Assembly: GCA_033065855.1 (NCBI GenBank)
Contig: JAVXUO010002345.1
Coordinates: forward strand, 1-64,000
Direction of reading: 5' to 3'
Length of the DNA stretch: 64,000 nt
From: Escallonia rubra
Taxonomy: Eukaryota > Streptophyta > Magnoliopsida > Escalloniales > Escalloniaceae
Each line of letters begins with the position of its first letter. Within the stretch, counting starts at the first letter, position 1. The notes under the pieces were generated by a model. The model was given only the letters and a program-made list of their open reading frames with translations, was not told the DNA's origin and did no database searches. Both the position numbers and the translations under genes were made by a program. Positions 21,440 to 33,121 of this stretch are shown here, piece after piece.

Positions 21440-22018
21440 GGTGGAAAAAAAAGGGTAGGCTTCTCGAACGAACTACCTTATTAAGACAAATGGGTTCACA
21501 GTGAATTAAATCAATGTGATTTAGCTTTAAATTCAGAGATTCCAATCCATAAGTATGAAAGGTTATAAACTCATTAGTGGAAGAATAGCAAAAAGTAGAA
21601 AAACGTACTTGGCAAAGATATTTTTGAGCTTAAAATTTTGTTGGAGATCAAAGGGAGAATGTCTTAACAGTTGTTTAGATCGAAAACTTATAACCTTTAA
21701 CTCATAGATTATTGCACCTCCGTAAGCAAGAAAAGTGAAAAAGAGAGAGATAAAAAAGTATGTTGGTTAGGCAAAGGCCTGATCACAAAAATGCAAAAGC
21801 ACTTGAGAACTCCCAAAATAGGGATTGTCCTACTCTTGATACAATATAGAACCATAAAGTAAGATTTCATTTCTTGAATACAACGTACTGATGGTTTATA
21901 TCTAAATAATTTGGAGTACAAGATAATGCAAAATATGAATTTAACTTATATTTATCTCTAACTTTATATTCTTGATTGATATGTCTTCCCACACATTATC
22001 CCACATATCCTAATAGAC
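21440..22018. repeat. Copy A-specific insertion in GLR intron 2
   Basis: Intron 2 of copy A (21209-22028) is about 390 bp longer than that of copy B (62437-62863). The extra DNA includes GATACAATATAGAACCATAAAGT (21839 onward) and following AT-rich text, which resembles 309-430 at the left edge of the window. This suggests a decayed dispersed element, perhaps an LTR fragment. No terminal duplications found. Confidence 0.35.
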
Positions 22019-22659
22019 ACGAAAACAGTCTTGTGATGCAGTGGTAGGAGATACAACAATTTTGAATAATCGAACATCCTATGTTGAATTTACGCTGCCA
22101 TACATGAGCTCTGAAGTCTATAAGCTGCTCCCAGCTAAACGTGGAGGCACGGCCAAAAGCATCTGGACCTTTGTAAAACCCTTTAGTTGGGAGCTTTGGC
22201 TGACAATGGGCGTAACTTGTATGCTGGCCGGAGCAGCATTTCAATTCTTGGAGCATCGTGCCAACAGCGAACTTCAAGCTCCATGGCATCAAAAACTCTT
22301 CATGCTCTTTTGGTTCCCATTTTCTGCCCTCATCTTTCCTGAAGGTAATTCCTTCGCTGCCCTTTTCTGCCTTTTGAGTAACTAGTAACTTAACATAGTA
22401 TCAAAGCTCTGATTTAGTAATGTCTTGGGTTTGATTCCTTTCGCTTGCATATTTGGTCCCTTTTTATGATAGTGCAATTTGCACGCGCGACTAATCGTCT
22501 ACTTGGTTGTGGTGCACCTTAATTTGTTTCTACACATGCAATCAGGATGTTCTACGTGAGAGGAAGTATTAAAGTATGTCATATTTTTTTTGGATTTAAT
22601 CTTTGAAATGTTGAGCTTTTAGAGTAACCGGTAACTTAATGTACTTTAAAGTCAATATA

Positions 22660-23031
22660 CTCCCTCCGTCTCTAAAAAACTGATCATATTTTCTTTTTGG
22701 ACCGTCTCACAAAAAGTGATCATTTCTAAATTAGGAAAGATTCTATAGGTATTTTTACATACTTACCATTTTTATACTTTTTTATTCTATTTCTCTCACC
22801 ACATTTAATTGTCCACCAACTCATTTTCTCTCTCCTGGCCCACCACTTTACACTTTTTTATTCTATTTCTCTCTCAACATTTAACACTCTACCAACCAAT
22901 TTTCTCTCTTATGGCCCACTCTCTTCCCCCCTCTCTCTAAAGCGTAATATGGGAAAGACACACAATACATAACCTAAATCCTTAATATACGTGCAAAGTG
23001 AAATGGATCACTCTTCTAGGGACGGAGGGAG
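22660..23031. mobile_element. Stowaway-type MITE in GLR copy A intron 3
   Basis: Terminal inverted repeats CTCCCTCCGTCTCT and AGGGACGGAGGGAG are flanked by TA dinucleotides. This is the classic Tc1/mariner Stowaway terminus. The 372-bp body is non-coding. Copy B at about 63460 reads straight through the same intron text (AAAGTCAATA then ATTAAATAGTGGAG) without the insert, giving a natural empty site. The insertion therefore post-dates the GLR duplication. Confidence 0.92.
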
Positions 23032-24230
23032 TATTAAATAGTGGAGTAGAAACAATGATCCATGCTTAGACAAAACGTCCATCAAGAATGTTTTTTCCTC
23101 AGTTGGTAATTTTTGGCAACATAAATGCATCTCAATAAGAATAATTTTCCAAGCTAATGAAAAACCCTGCTACATCTTCCCTAACAGTGACAGGGGGTAT
23201 GGCTAACCCGTGCTCGAAGGTTGTGATGGTAATATGGTTATGCATGGCATTTGTAGTAATGCAGGCTTACACAGCCAACTTATCCTCGATTTTCACGGTA
23301 GATCAGTTGCACCTATTGAACCTAGAGTAATCCAGTCAGTTGGGTACCAAGAACACTCTTTCGTGTGGAATTTACTAACAAAGGAGTACGGTTTCAATGT
23401 GTCCTACAACCCATACAAGACAATTCACCAATATCATGATGCCTTGATGAACAAGCACGTTGATGTGATCTATGATGAGCTACCCTACATAAACCTCTTC
23501 CTCCATAAGCACGGATCCAACTATATGAAAGTCGGGCCCATATATAAGAGCACCGGATTTGGCTTTGTGAGTTTTTGTCCTCCTCTTTTTCTTTCTCTTT
23601 ATCATTATGCATGTGAATGTGAAGCGTAACGGTCTTATATGGTGCATCCCAGCAAAAGAGCCATGAATTATATAAAGGTGGGTGAAAATACACCTTAGTG
23701 AAAAAAATCTGCAAGAAAAAAAAAACTAAGGTGGAGCAACATTCTTTCTTTCCACGCCATATAAATCAATTTGTTTAGGTAATTCACATTTTACTACCAC
23801 TAGCATTGTTGAAAATTAAGAAAGAAAGATCCAACTTAATTTTGGGCAATCGAGGCATTTGTGCCTCCACCCCGGTATATATCTCTTTCAGATGAATTGT
23901 ACACTTCAATTCGACAAGTCGATATATGAAGCTGCTAAATGGCTACGTTCTTGTTTCTGTCAAATGGTCAAACACTTGACTCATAGTAGAGGGTTGATTC
24001 CTAATTTATGCCCCACATATGACGCAAGAGTAGAACTACCCCTCAAAGAAATTTAATGGCAAACTTTTCTCTCCAAATATGGCAGGGATAACATCCATTA
24101 TCCAGCCCTAATGGCTGCCGATAATCAAGGATATCCCTAGTAGGAGGTGCATATTGCAACTTAAACCGTCGGGGGATATTTTTTAAAATATTTGATAAAG
24201 ACACATAAACAAACTGGCCAAGCACTTCTA

Positions 24231-24232
24231 CC

Positions 24233-24273
<41 letters not shown>
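24231..24273. repeat. CT microsatellite in GLR copy A intron 4
   Basis: An uninterrupted run of about 20 CT units in the last intron of copy A. Confidence 0.95.
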
Positions 24274-24277
<4 letters not shown>

Positions 24278-24974
24278 GAGTTACTGTAGGCCCCTTGAGG
24301 AATTTTTTTTTTTGTATACTTATAGGGGGAGGCTTAATTTCCACACCCTAATCTCATAATCCACCCACCTTATTTGTCCTCAAAAGATCATCAACACGGT
24401 GTAGTTACGGTTTATAAATGCATCTGAAATGTTTCTTAGGTATTACCTCGTCTTAAACACTCTAGATCTGTCATTTTGAATTCTATGTAATACTCCTACT
24501 TATGTGCTTAAAATCATTTGTAGTCTCTTGTAGTCACACAATATAACATTGCAGGCATTCCCTTTTGGCTATCGTCATGTCCCTGAGTTTTCTAGGGCAG
24601 TTGTAAGTTTGAGTGAAAGTAAAACGATGCAAGACCTTATGAAGAAGTATCACATGCATGACTATTCCTCCGATGATCAAGCTTCCCAAGTGCCCGCACA
24701 AACTCCTCCTCTTCGTGCCCATAGTTTTATTGGCCTCTTCATCCTTGCGGGGGTTGGTACCATTGGAACTGTACTTGCCTCGGAATATGCCCTTTGGCAA
24801 AGACGCAGCGTAACAGTTGAGATGACTAATGATAGTGAATATTTGCCAAATGTTGACAATCAAGAGCACCCTCCACCAGTTTCTATCCCAAGTGATGGGG
24901 AAATTCTAATAGAAGAATCAGATGAAGGACAAGAAAACGCAGAAGTCTTCCCTTCCCGAGAAGTGCCGCATTGA

Positions 24975-26048
24975 GAACCATTATATCAATTTGCGTTATC
25001 CTTGGGTTCGAAGCATAGAAGTATGTAATCGTTTAGAAAAGGATTTAAGCATTCCTTCGATGTATTCACTACAAATGCCGTTCTGATAGGTTCCACTACC
25101 GCGTGCAGCATAACTGATGCCTTAACCATAACCACGACCCTGACATCTACCACCATACTACCAGTACCATTTTCTTAGCACAATTACCATAACTACTCAA
25201 TTACCTCCCCTTTTGTTTGATTTTGAAGAGCATCGGTTTCAAAGAGAGTGTAACGTGTTAGAGTTAAGAATCAGTGCATAAGATTGTGAATTTTGGCAAA
25301 GCTTATGAAAAAATAAGAGTGCTCTGATAATTACAATTGGCATACAATAAGTATTTGCTTAGCCCTTTGGAGTTTCTAAGCATTCTTTCATTGTTCAATA
25401 TATTTTTAACAAAACAAATCTCCCAAATATAGGGTTTTCGAAAACAATTTCGTCTAGCTACCTTGACAATCCAAAGGACTAAAACCGAAACCTTAAGCCC
25501 ATGTTACATTCTGTCCACACAAACGTTTAGCAAAAAGTTAGTAGACAAAATTCATTCTTAAGGCTGTGTTACATGTATATTATTTTGCAAAAAAAAATTA
25601 AAATGATCGAAAGCACTGTGAACCCTTTGCGTAAAGGTAAGGTGTGAAAGTAAATCATGTAACTTTGTCATTTAATGAACTATGACTTGCTAATAACAAT
25701 AACGTGGGTACTATCTAACACATCTATGTGGGCATATATGACAAATAACTCTTAATATCTAGAAAATACTGCGGAGACTATATTACCCAAAAAATAAATA
25801 AAAGCATCTCAAACTAGTCTGTATATAGTTTATTGAAGTTGGTCGCTTCAAGAAACTAAGTTGGAATCACTACATCTTTACCATATGCATCATTTGCTTG
25901 ATCTAGGTTTAGAAAATGTGGTGTATTTATCACGAGCAGAGCACTAAAATAAAATAGAATGTGACAAAGCACCTTATAAAATAATGATCGAGAAAAGGAG
26001 TAAATCAAAATTGATAGGTACAGAAAATCATTGAGAAGTAAGCAAACC
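24975..26048. other. GLR copy A downstream block, duplicated elsewhere
   Basis: No gene seen. Two parts recur in the window. About 25060-25185 (TTCTGATAGGTTCCACTACC and following) matches 49540-49660. About 25870-26048 (GAGCAGAGCACTAAAA, CATTGAGAAGTAAGCAA) matches 54120-54310 and, in part, 57350-57400. These mark former GLR-flanking duplications. The block ends where a hAT left terminus begins. Confidence 0.6.
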
Positions 26049-28336
26049 CAGAGTTGTCAAAAGGCCGGGCCGGCCGCGAGCCAGGACAACCCGGCCCTAA
26101 ACTGCCCGGGCTAGCCTGGCCCTTATCAATGAACAGTGCTGGCTCTGGACCATAGGGCCATGGGCTAGGCCAAGAAATTTTTCAAAAAATCCAGCCCAGC
26201 CCGGCCTGAAAACGGCCCCTTTTTTCTAGCAGACCCAAGTAAACCGAGTCTGGCCCGGTCCGGCCCAACCCTGATTTTCGAATGTTTTGTCCTTTTCCCA
26301 AATTCCCTCCAACGGCCAATTTTTTTTTCTTTGGAAAATTCCACTTTTAGCCCTCCCTCCCCCCTACCAAAACAAAAAAAAAACAGCTATATAACTGTAA
26401 CACCCCGATATTTTTTGAATTTAATTAAAAATTTAGCGGCGAATATATTTGTTAGCGACGCAATTTTAGTTAGCGTCGGTGTATATATAAATATTTTTAT
26501 ATACAGCGACATTTAGTACAACGGGTTATCTAACAAACCCATTAAATATTTTCCAGCACATAAACTATGGCAAATAATTATGGGCTTGTTCATAACAATA
26601 GAAAGTAGCGGGTACAACTTAAAATGACTAACGAAACTTTAAGGGGTTTTTGGGTAATTGTCTTTTTAGGGTTTTATATATATTCTCACATACTATACGG
26701 CGGCCGTTTTCCCCCACATCTTGTTCTCTGGTTTACGATCAAGAGAGATACTCAGAGAAGAGCACGACAGAGAGAGAAGAGAAGGGATCGAAGGAAGAGT
26801 TTTCCGGCTAAGCTTTTCTGGTAAGTCTTCTAACCTTTACGCTAAATTTATTCAATGGTTTAGGGATGTGGGAAGGGGTTGTACGTCGTTGGTAACGGCT
26901 GCCGTAAGGGTAGCCCCGTATGTGTTGTGTGTATATATGTTGGGTGTGTAGTGGGATATACATATGTAAGTATATATGCGATCAAATAAATTTTGGGTAA
27001 AACCATCTAGCAATTTGCGGGTTTCGGTGAGCGGCTGTGAAACGGGATTGTTGCGGTGAAGACCGCAGTGAGTGTGTCCATGTGTATCGTGTGTGTTTTG
27101 GTGTATATTAAGAGGCAAGGGAAAGAGAGAATAAACTGAAGTGGGTTGGCAGTGGGTTGGTTGTGCGCATGGATGACGGAACTGGAATTGGCCATGGAGT
27201 GATGACTGCTGTTGAAGGAAGAAGCAACAGCAGGTAGCTGCGTCGTGTGCGCATATATGTATGCGTGAGTGTGTGGCTGGGATATGTGGGTCCTTAGAGA
27301 GAGAGAGTGAGGACAGCCATGGAGGGGCTGCCATGGGGATTAAATTTCTGGGTTCATGTGAGTGTTTGGGTGGGTTTATAGGTGTGTAATGAAGGGAAGA
27401 GAAGGCCTGCAAACAGCCATGAAAGAAGGACAGAAAATGTGTGTTTTGTTGGTGGAACAAGTGTGCTAAGTGAGTATTTGTAAGGTGGAAGAAGGGCTGA
27501 AATGGCAGCCATAGAAGTGGTGATTACAGTTGTGATTGTGGGTCTGATATGTGTGTATATAGTGTGTAATTATAGGTGAAATTAGTGCATAAGTGTGTAT
27601 ACATGTGTAGTGTGTGGTGAGTTAGTGATGAGGTAGTGTGAGTGGTGTGTTCTGTGTGGTTAAACAGTGAACCGTGGAGTATAAAGAGGAAGAAGAAGAC
27701 AGGTGAACAGTAGTGGGTCTGTGCAGTAGAGTGGTACACTGTGCTTGCACAGTTGTACCACGTGGCTGTTGGTATTGTACGATTGTCCAAAAATTCTGAA
27801 AATTTACAGGATGATTCTCAGTACAATATTACAATTTCTGTAAAAATTTCATAATTTTCTGATATCGTATGTATATATTATCATTTCTGCAATTTCAGAA
27901 TTTTAAAAGTCTTTTGGAGCCCTTAAACCCTGAAAATGTTCTGGGAAAAATTACGTTAATGTTGTTATAGCATAACTAAGACTCAGTTTGAATTTGATAA
28001 TTTTTTGGAGTTTATTTTCTATGGTTTTCGTATCGCATTGGTTTTAGCAAAACGAATAGTTTAAAAATAGTTTTAGTACCTTTTAATTTCTGATTTAAAT
28101 TTCTATAACTTTTATACATATTTTAAAGCTGTTATAAAAAATTATGAGTCCTTATTTTCAGCTAGAAGCAATTATGGAAATTTATTGGTTTTAGTATATT
28201 TAAGGAAATTATTTTTAATTCTAAAATAATCAAAAATATATATTTTTATCCCATATGCTCTATTAAGCTATAAATAATGCTTAATGAGTGATAAGAATAT
28301 TTTGGGATGTGTCGGAGCCTCACGGAGTGTGACGAG

Positions 28337-28991
28337 TAGGGGTGAGCACGGTTCGGTTTGGTTCGGTTTGAGGGTCAAACCGCAAACCAAACCGTTACCC
28401 CTCGGTTTGGAAAATTGTAAACCGAACCAAACCAAACACCATCGGTTTGGACGGTTCGGTTTGATCGGTTTAAACGGTTCGGTTTGATCGGTTTGGATCG
28501 GTTTGGATCGGTTTAAAGATGTTGTTCACTTGCAAACTACTATTGGATCTAACAGTGATTAAAAATTCAAGTTATATGTTTTTTAAATTGCATATAATCT
28601 TGTTAAATTCGATATATAAGTGATCCTCGATGTATGAGAAAGAATGAGAAAATATTAAACATTTATTGGTCACAAAAATTTTGTGTTATAAGTGTTCTCA
28701 TTATTTTTTTTTCTTATAACTTTCAAGATTTGTATATATGGATTTCCTTACTACCGTATATGTGAAATTGTCAATGAATGTTACTAAAAGTAGAGTAACA
28801 TATCATAGGTCGGCTCGGTTCGGTTTGGAATCGGTTTAGAAAATGTGAACCGTGAACCAAACCGAACCAAGGTCGGTTTGAGAAATGTGAAACCAAACCA
28901 TTAAAATCTTTGGACGGTTCGGATTGGATTGGTTCGGTTTGGTCGGTTTGAGCGGTTTGGATCGGTTTGAACGGTTTGATGCTCACCCCTA
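28337..28991. mobile_element. Non-autonomous hAT with perfect 8-bp duplication
   Basis: Terminal inverted repeats TAGGGGTGAGCA and TGCTCACCCCTA are exact complements. GTGACGAG flanks both sides (28329-28336 and 28992-28999). The subterminal regions are packed with CGGTTTGG/CGGTTCGG repeats at both ends, likely transposase-binding sites; the middle is AT-rich and non-coding. It sits inside the LTR at 26396-30157, making a third nesting level. Confidence 0.97.
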
Positions 28992-29490
28992 GTGACGAGT
29001 GTCGGGTTAGGTTGACCGAGTGGGAAACTGCTTTGAAGTTCGTCGTTCCGGATAGAGAAATGAGTACGTTGTGGGTAGTTATATTAGGTTTATAATATAT
29101 TAGTGTGGATAGTGTTCTGATAAATAATTTGCCTGACCTAGGTTAATTCAAAGGATTTGGATCGAAGTTGTTTAGCAGTGCATAGCTTGGAACGAGGTAA
29201 GGGATTTCTATCCGAACCCCAATTCATCGATTTGTTATCGTATATTTTTTTGAAGTTGCTATCGAATTCTCTTTGGACTCTGTTATATTTGTTATGAAAA
29301 TGCGTTATTTGCCTTTAATACCCTTTCTTGAGCCTTAAGCGTTTATTGGAAATCATATTCGATGCTCTGTGTTTATTTCTCGTTGTGCATCGATTAAATC
29401 ATTGTATGATCGAATTGTTTTCAATCTGCATATTGACATGAGATTGTGCATTGGTGTGTTTGGCGGGAGTTGGCGTATATTGGAGGATAT

Positions 29491-29602
29491 TGGTGTGGGC
29501 TAGTACCTTGATGGACTAGTCGGTGTATTGGTGTGGGCTAGTGCCTTGACGGACTAGCCGGTGTATTGGTGTGGGCTAGTGCCTAAATGGACTAGCCGGT
29601 GG
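29491..29602. repeat. 38-bp minisatellite, three units, in the LTR
   Basis: TGGTGTGGGCTAGT followed by a variable CTTGACGGACTAGCCGG part recurs at 29491, 29529 and 29567. It lies in the downstream half of the solo LTR. Confidence 0.9.
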
Positions 29603-30549
29603 AAAGTGTTAATGGGCATCGCCTTTGTGGCTTTGCTAAGTGATTACCTTGCACTGCCTGTGTGGCTTTGCAATTGCTCATGTTATTGTATTCGTGATCG
29701 TTTGCATCGTATCTGAAAATCGTATTGATGTCTGATCGAACTTGTTATGATTCTTTTTTTTTTTTTGAAAATGCTAATGAATTGCATCTGTAATTGTTTC
29801 GTAGTTTATTCATTTGAGCGACCTTACTGAGCTCTCAAAAGCTCACTCCCCTTTGACTTCCTTTCTGCAGGTAGTAACCAGCGTTAGATTTCTTGAAATT
29901 GGACTTGAGGCAAGCGAGCGAGTGAATTTAAGTTACCATGTTTTTCTATTAGAACCCCTGCGTGGGTGAAGAGTATTGTTTAAATTTTGTAGGATATCAA
30001 TTTGGTATTTTATTTATGAAATCAATTAAGAGTATGATTTCATTGAAGGTTAGTTGCTCTGATGATAGTTGTCCACCTTGGATTATGAAGACATATTCTC
30101 TTAGTGTATCTGATCGATTGAGTGTTAACATTTCGGAAAAAATTCCGGGATGTTACAATAACAGCTTGTTTGAAGGGTATTTTCGTCCAATAAGTTTCTA
30201 ATAACTCTTTTATGCACTTTTACCCACCCCAACAACTATAAATGATTTGTTTTCAGTGGTTTTTTTGTCTTTTGTGAACTTTTGAAAAATCTATAAATTT
30301 TCTCCCTCTTCTTCATATTTTTCACATCAATCTTCTCATTCTCTCTAGCATCTAAATTCTACAATCTTTCCTACCATTCTTATTTGTTACTAAGTACTAA
30401 GCCTCTCTAATTTTTAATTACAAGTATTATTTAATTATTTACTAATCTTATTCATTTGCTACTCTTACTCAATTTTTTTACTACTCCTATTTAATTATTC
30501 TTCTTAGTTTTATGTTTCATTCTTTTCAAATAATTTTAGTGTCAAATAT

Positions 30550-32961
30550 GTCTCAATTATTTAAATCACGTAGCAAACGTTCGGCACCATTGCAGGCACC
30601 ACCATAAGCATTCGATTTTTAAGACCTGGCACTAATAGATATAGATACCGAAGGCAATTGGTAGGCTAACCAAAATATATTAGATTTTGAATATACACCT
30701 TCACAAGACACCCAACATTTTAGTCAAGGACGCAACTCGATTGGCGAAGGTACTACTCTGGGATAACAGTTTACCCTAATGAGCGGTCATCATGGTGGAG
30801 GACCGAGCAATCCTATCGGTAGTCCACTAGAAGTCCAAAAGGGGTAAAAAAGTAAAGCCTTGTTTTGGAATCATTTTGAGGATATTATGGTTGATGGCAT
30901 TCGAAGAGCTCAATGTAAGTACTGTGGTAAATTAGTTTTGTATGGTCAAGGTAATGAACGTCTTAATATGCATTACCCCTTGTGTGCACCTAAGCAAGGC
31001 GGTGTCAAACCTAGCCTAACGCAATTATATTTTGATAGTAAGTTATTTGTTTATAATCAGCGAAACGAAAGAGACGACCTTGCTGAATTTATTATTTACA
31101 ATGAACAAGCTTTTAGTTTTGCAGACAATCCTAAGCATTCTAGATATATGAACATATACGTGCAAAAAGGTGCATAGAAACACAACTAGATCCGATGCAC
31201 TTAGACAGTATAATGTTGGTAAAGCATGCTTGATTAATTATTTTAATAATTTTGATGGTAGAGTTAGTTTTACTTCTGATGTTTGTAAATTTTCTTTTAA
31301 TCTAGTTAGTTATGCTTGTGTGACGGTCCATTGGATTGATTCTGATTGAACTATGAGTAAGACAATCATCGACTTCAATCTCTTTCCTTATCCGCATGAT
31401 GCAGCTAATGTTGCTACTATTATAATCAATGCATGTACCACGTTTAGAATAAAGCATAAGATTATGAGTATCAGTTTTGATAATGCTTCTAACTGTACAG
31501 TTGTTGTTTCAACCTTAAATGACAGCCTTCGACTTGTATTTGATGGTGAATTATTTCATGTTTTATGTGTTTGTCATATAATTAATTTAATTGTTCAATA
31601 TGGTTTAACTACTGCAGAAGATATTCTTCACACAATGAGGGGTATGGCAGCGTATATTAAGTTCGGGTCCGAAAACACAACAATTTAAAGCTTTGTGTGT
31701 TCATTATAATTTGCCTCATAGGAGACCGCTTACAGATATCGTCCATAGGTGAAATTTCACATATCATATGCTTTTACATGTTTTGGTATACAAAGAAGTA
31801 TGTACGGACTACCTAGTAACCACGTTCCCACAATGCTTACCAAGTATACAAAGAAGTATGTGTTTGTCATATAATTAATTTAATTGTTCAATATGGTTTA
31901 ACTACTGCAGAAGATATTCTTCACACAATGAGGGGTATGGCAGCATATATTAAGTTCGGGTCCGAAAACACAACAATTTAAAGCTTTGTGTGTTCATTAT
32001 AATTTGCCTCATAGGAGACCGCTTACAGATATCGTCCATAGGTGAAATTTCACATATCATATGCTTTTACATGTTTTGGTATACAAAGAAGTATGTACGG
32101 ACTACCTAGTAACCACGTTCCCACAATGCTTACCAAGTAACGCAGAATGGTAGATGCCTGCATAGCTATCTAAATTTTTAGAGGTATTTTACACGTCCAT
32201 CAATTTATTATGTGGTACGAACTATCCCACCGCTATAGTAGAAATTTTCAAAATGGCTACAACGTTAACGAAATAAAGATATAAAGGACACTTTCAGGAA
32301 ATAGTAGAACATATAGACAATAAGTTTAATAAATATTGGCAAAATTGCCTACTATTTTTGTTGTAGCCACTTGTTTAGACCATAGGTTAAAGTTGCATGG
32401 TGCGAATATCTCGACAGTAGAAAGTGAGCGCGACATTTGACGATTCTATAACCTATATCAAAATTCCGCTGATGTGTGCGAGCTAGCTACATCATCGAGC
32501 GATGAAATATATTATGGATCGTATCTTAAGGGCCTTGAACATCTAGTGGCAAGACAACTACCAGTGGAAGGTACTTTTACTTCTGCAGGTTCGTCTACTG
32601 TTTTCTCTTTTAATGAAATTAATTGATATACAAACACTAATCATTATTCTTCTTCACCAAAAGAAGAGAAGATGAATTTGAATTTGTTAACTTTTTGGAA
32701 ATAAAATGAAAAAAATTATAAAACTTTATCCCAAATAGCTTGGGATGTACTACCGGTGCAAGCCTCCATGGTTGCTTCAGAGTCGGCATTTTCAGCGAGC
32801 GGATGGTGTTGGATGACAGGAAGATTCGTCTTAACCCCAAGTCATACGAATTATGTGTATGTTGGAAGGATTATCTTGATGTAAAATATCACGAGCAAGA
32901 TAAACTGATTAATGATAGGAGAAGCAGGGACTCGAAAGTCGAAGTACTTCCAGATGATTAG
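30550..32961 (+). pseudogene. hAT transposase remnant (BED finger, DUF659-like core, dimerisation)
   Basis: The start MSQLFKSRSKRSAP near 30550 parallels MSGIIKRIRRASSSRKT of the second copy (34335). A BED-type zinc finger reads CKYCGKLVLYGQ with downstream NMHYPLC (30914-30990). The middle shows SISFDNASNCT and FHVLCVCHIINLIVQYGL (31470-31620), typical of plant hAT cores. The hAT dimerisation motif appears as QASMVASESAFSASG (32760-32810). Breaks: early stops after 30600, stops at about 30845 and 31175, frame changes between the core blocks, a 293-bp internal duplication, and a frame shift inside the dimerisation domain. It cannot encode an active transposase. Confidence 0.85.
31568..32139. 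repeat. 293-bp direct duplication within hAT transposase remnant
   Basis: 31568-31846 is repeated almost perfectly at 31861-32139. Near-identity shows the duplication is much younger than the decay of the transposase. The short phrase TACAAAGAAGTATG occurs at both break points, suggesting a microhomology-driven event. Confidence 0.95.
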
Positions 32962-33092
32962 GTAATTTCCTGTTCTTTTCATTTTCTCAAGTTTTTAGAA
33001 TAAATTATTTGCAAACAAATTAAGTGTGTCTAAAGTAAACAATGCACTTGAGTAAAATAAATATTTTTCCCACTTTTTTTGAAATATGAATC

Positions 33093-33110
33093 ATATATAT
33101 ATATATATAT
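33093..33110. repeat. AT microsatellite
   Basis: A perfect AT dinucleotide run immediately left of the hairpin cluster. Confidence 0.9.
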
Positions 33111-33121
33111 AGCTGATCCCT

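Larger units (their letters stand above)
20053..24974 (+). pseudogene. Glutamate receptor-like channel, copy A (frameshifted)
   Basis: A plant GLR, a ligand-gated cation channel of plasma or endomembranes. Exons from splice signals and phase: 20053-20212, 20420-21208, 22029-22344, 23194-23566, 24555-24974 (phases 1, 0, 1, 0). Exon 1 encodes a signal peptide (MDGKTCSMFLLFAILFGL). Exon 2 holds only the middle of the amino-terminal LIVBP-like domain (YFIQMASNDSSQVQ to WLIMDSLSNTS), then jumps to the ligand-binding start PVKGGFTEFVHVD. Exon 3 has GDTTILNNRTSYVEFTLPY with the carboxylate-binding Arg, then TM1 and the pore FWFPFSALIFPE. Exon 4 has TM3 QAYTANLSSIFTVDQL and YDELPY. Exon 5 has TM4 and an acidic tail. 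Compared with copy B there are single-base frame losses near 21155 and near 23311. Together with missing domain halves these suggest a pseudogene; sequencing error is the alternative. Confidence 0.85.
26396..30157 (+). mobile_element. Del/Tekay-like solo LTR inserted in hAT
   Basis: It starts TGTAACACCCCGATA and ends CCGGGATGTTACA, with the 5-bp duplication ATAAC at 26391-26395 and 30158-30162. Minus its own hAT insert (28337-28999) it is about 3.1 kb, in the range of Del/Tekay chromovirus LTRs. The TGTAACA...TGTTACA ends and the GAGCTCAAAAGCTCACTCC segment near 29830 also fit that group. No gag or pol is present. A second, truncated relative lies at 49661-54115. Family is by resemblance; the boundaries are firm. 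Confidence 0.8.
26049..33000 (+). mobile_element. Degenerate BED-finger hAT transposon, split by an LTR
   Basis: The left terminus CAGAGTTGTCAAAAGG is followed by about 200 bp of GGCC/CCGG-rich subterminal repeats, the signature of this hAT group. The homologous site at about 54290 reads GAAGTAAGCAACCGAG without the element, supporting the left end. The 5 prime UTR is cut at 26395 by the LTR insertion and resumes at 30163. The joined text matches the intact equivalent in the second copy (33770-33900). The transposase region at 30550-32961 is heavily decayed. I could not find a convincing right terminus. Confidence 0.7.

Noticed and set aside
24043-24234. Minus-strand 63-codon frame in GLR copy A intron 4
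   Set aside because: No domain, and lies wholly in an intron defined by matching splice phases.
26852-27790. Minus-strand open frames of 202 and 88 codons in the solo LTR
   Set aside because: His/Thr/Tyr-rich translations of TG-rich DNA (reverse of GTGTGT-type text), in non-coding LTR sequence.
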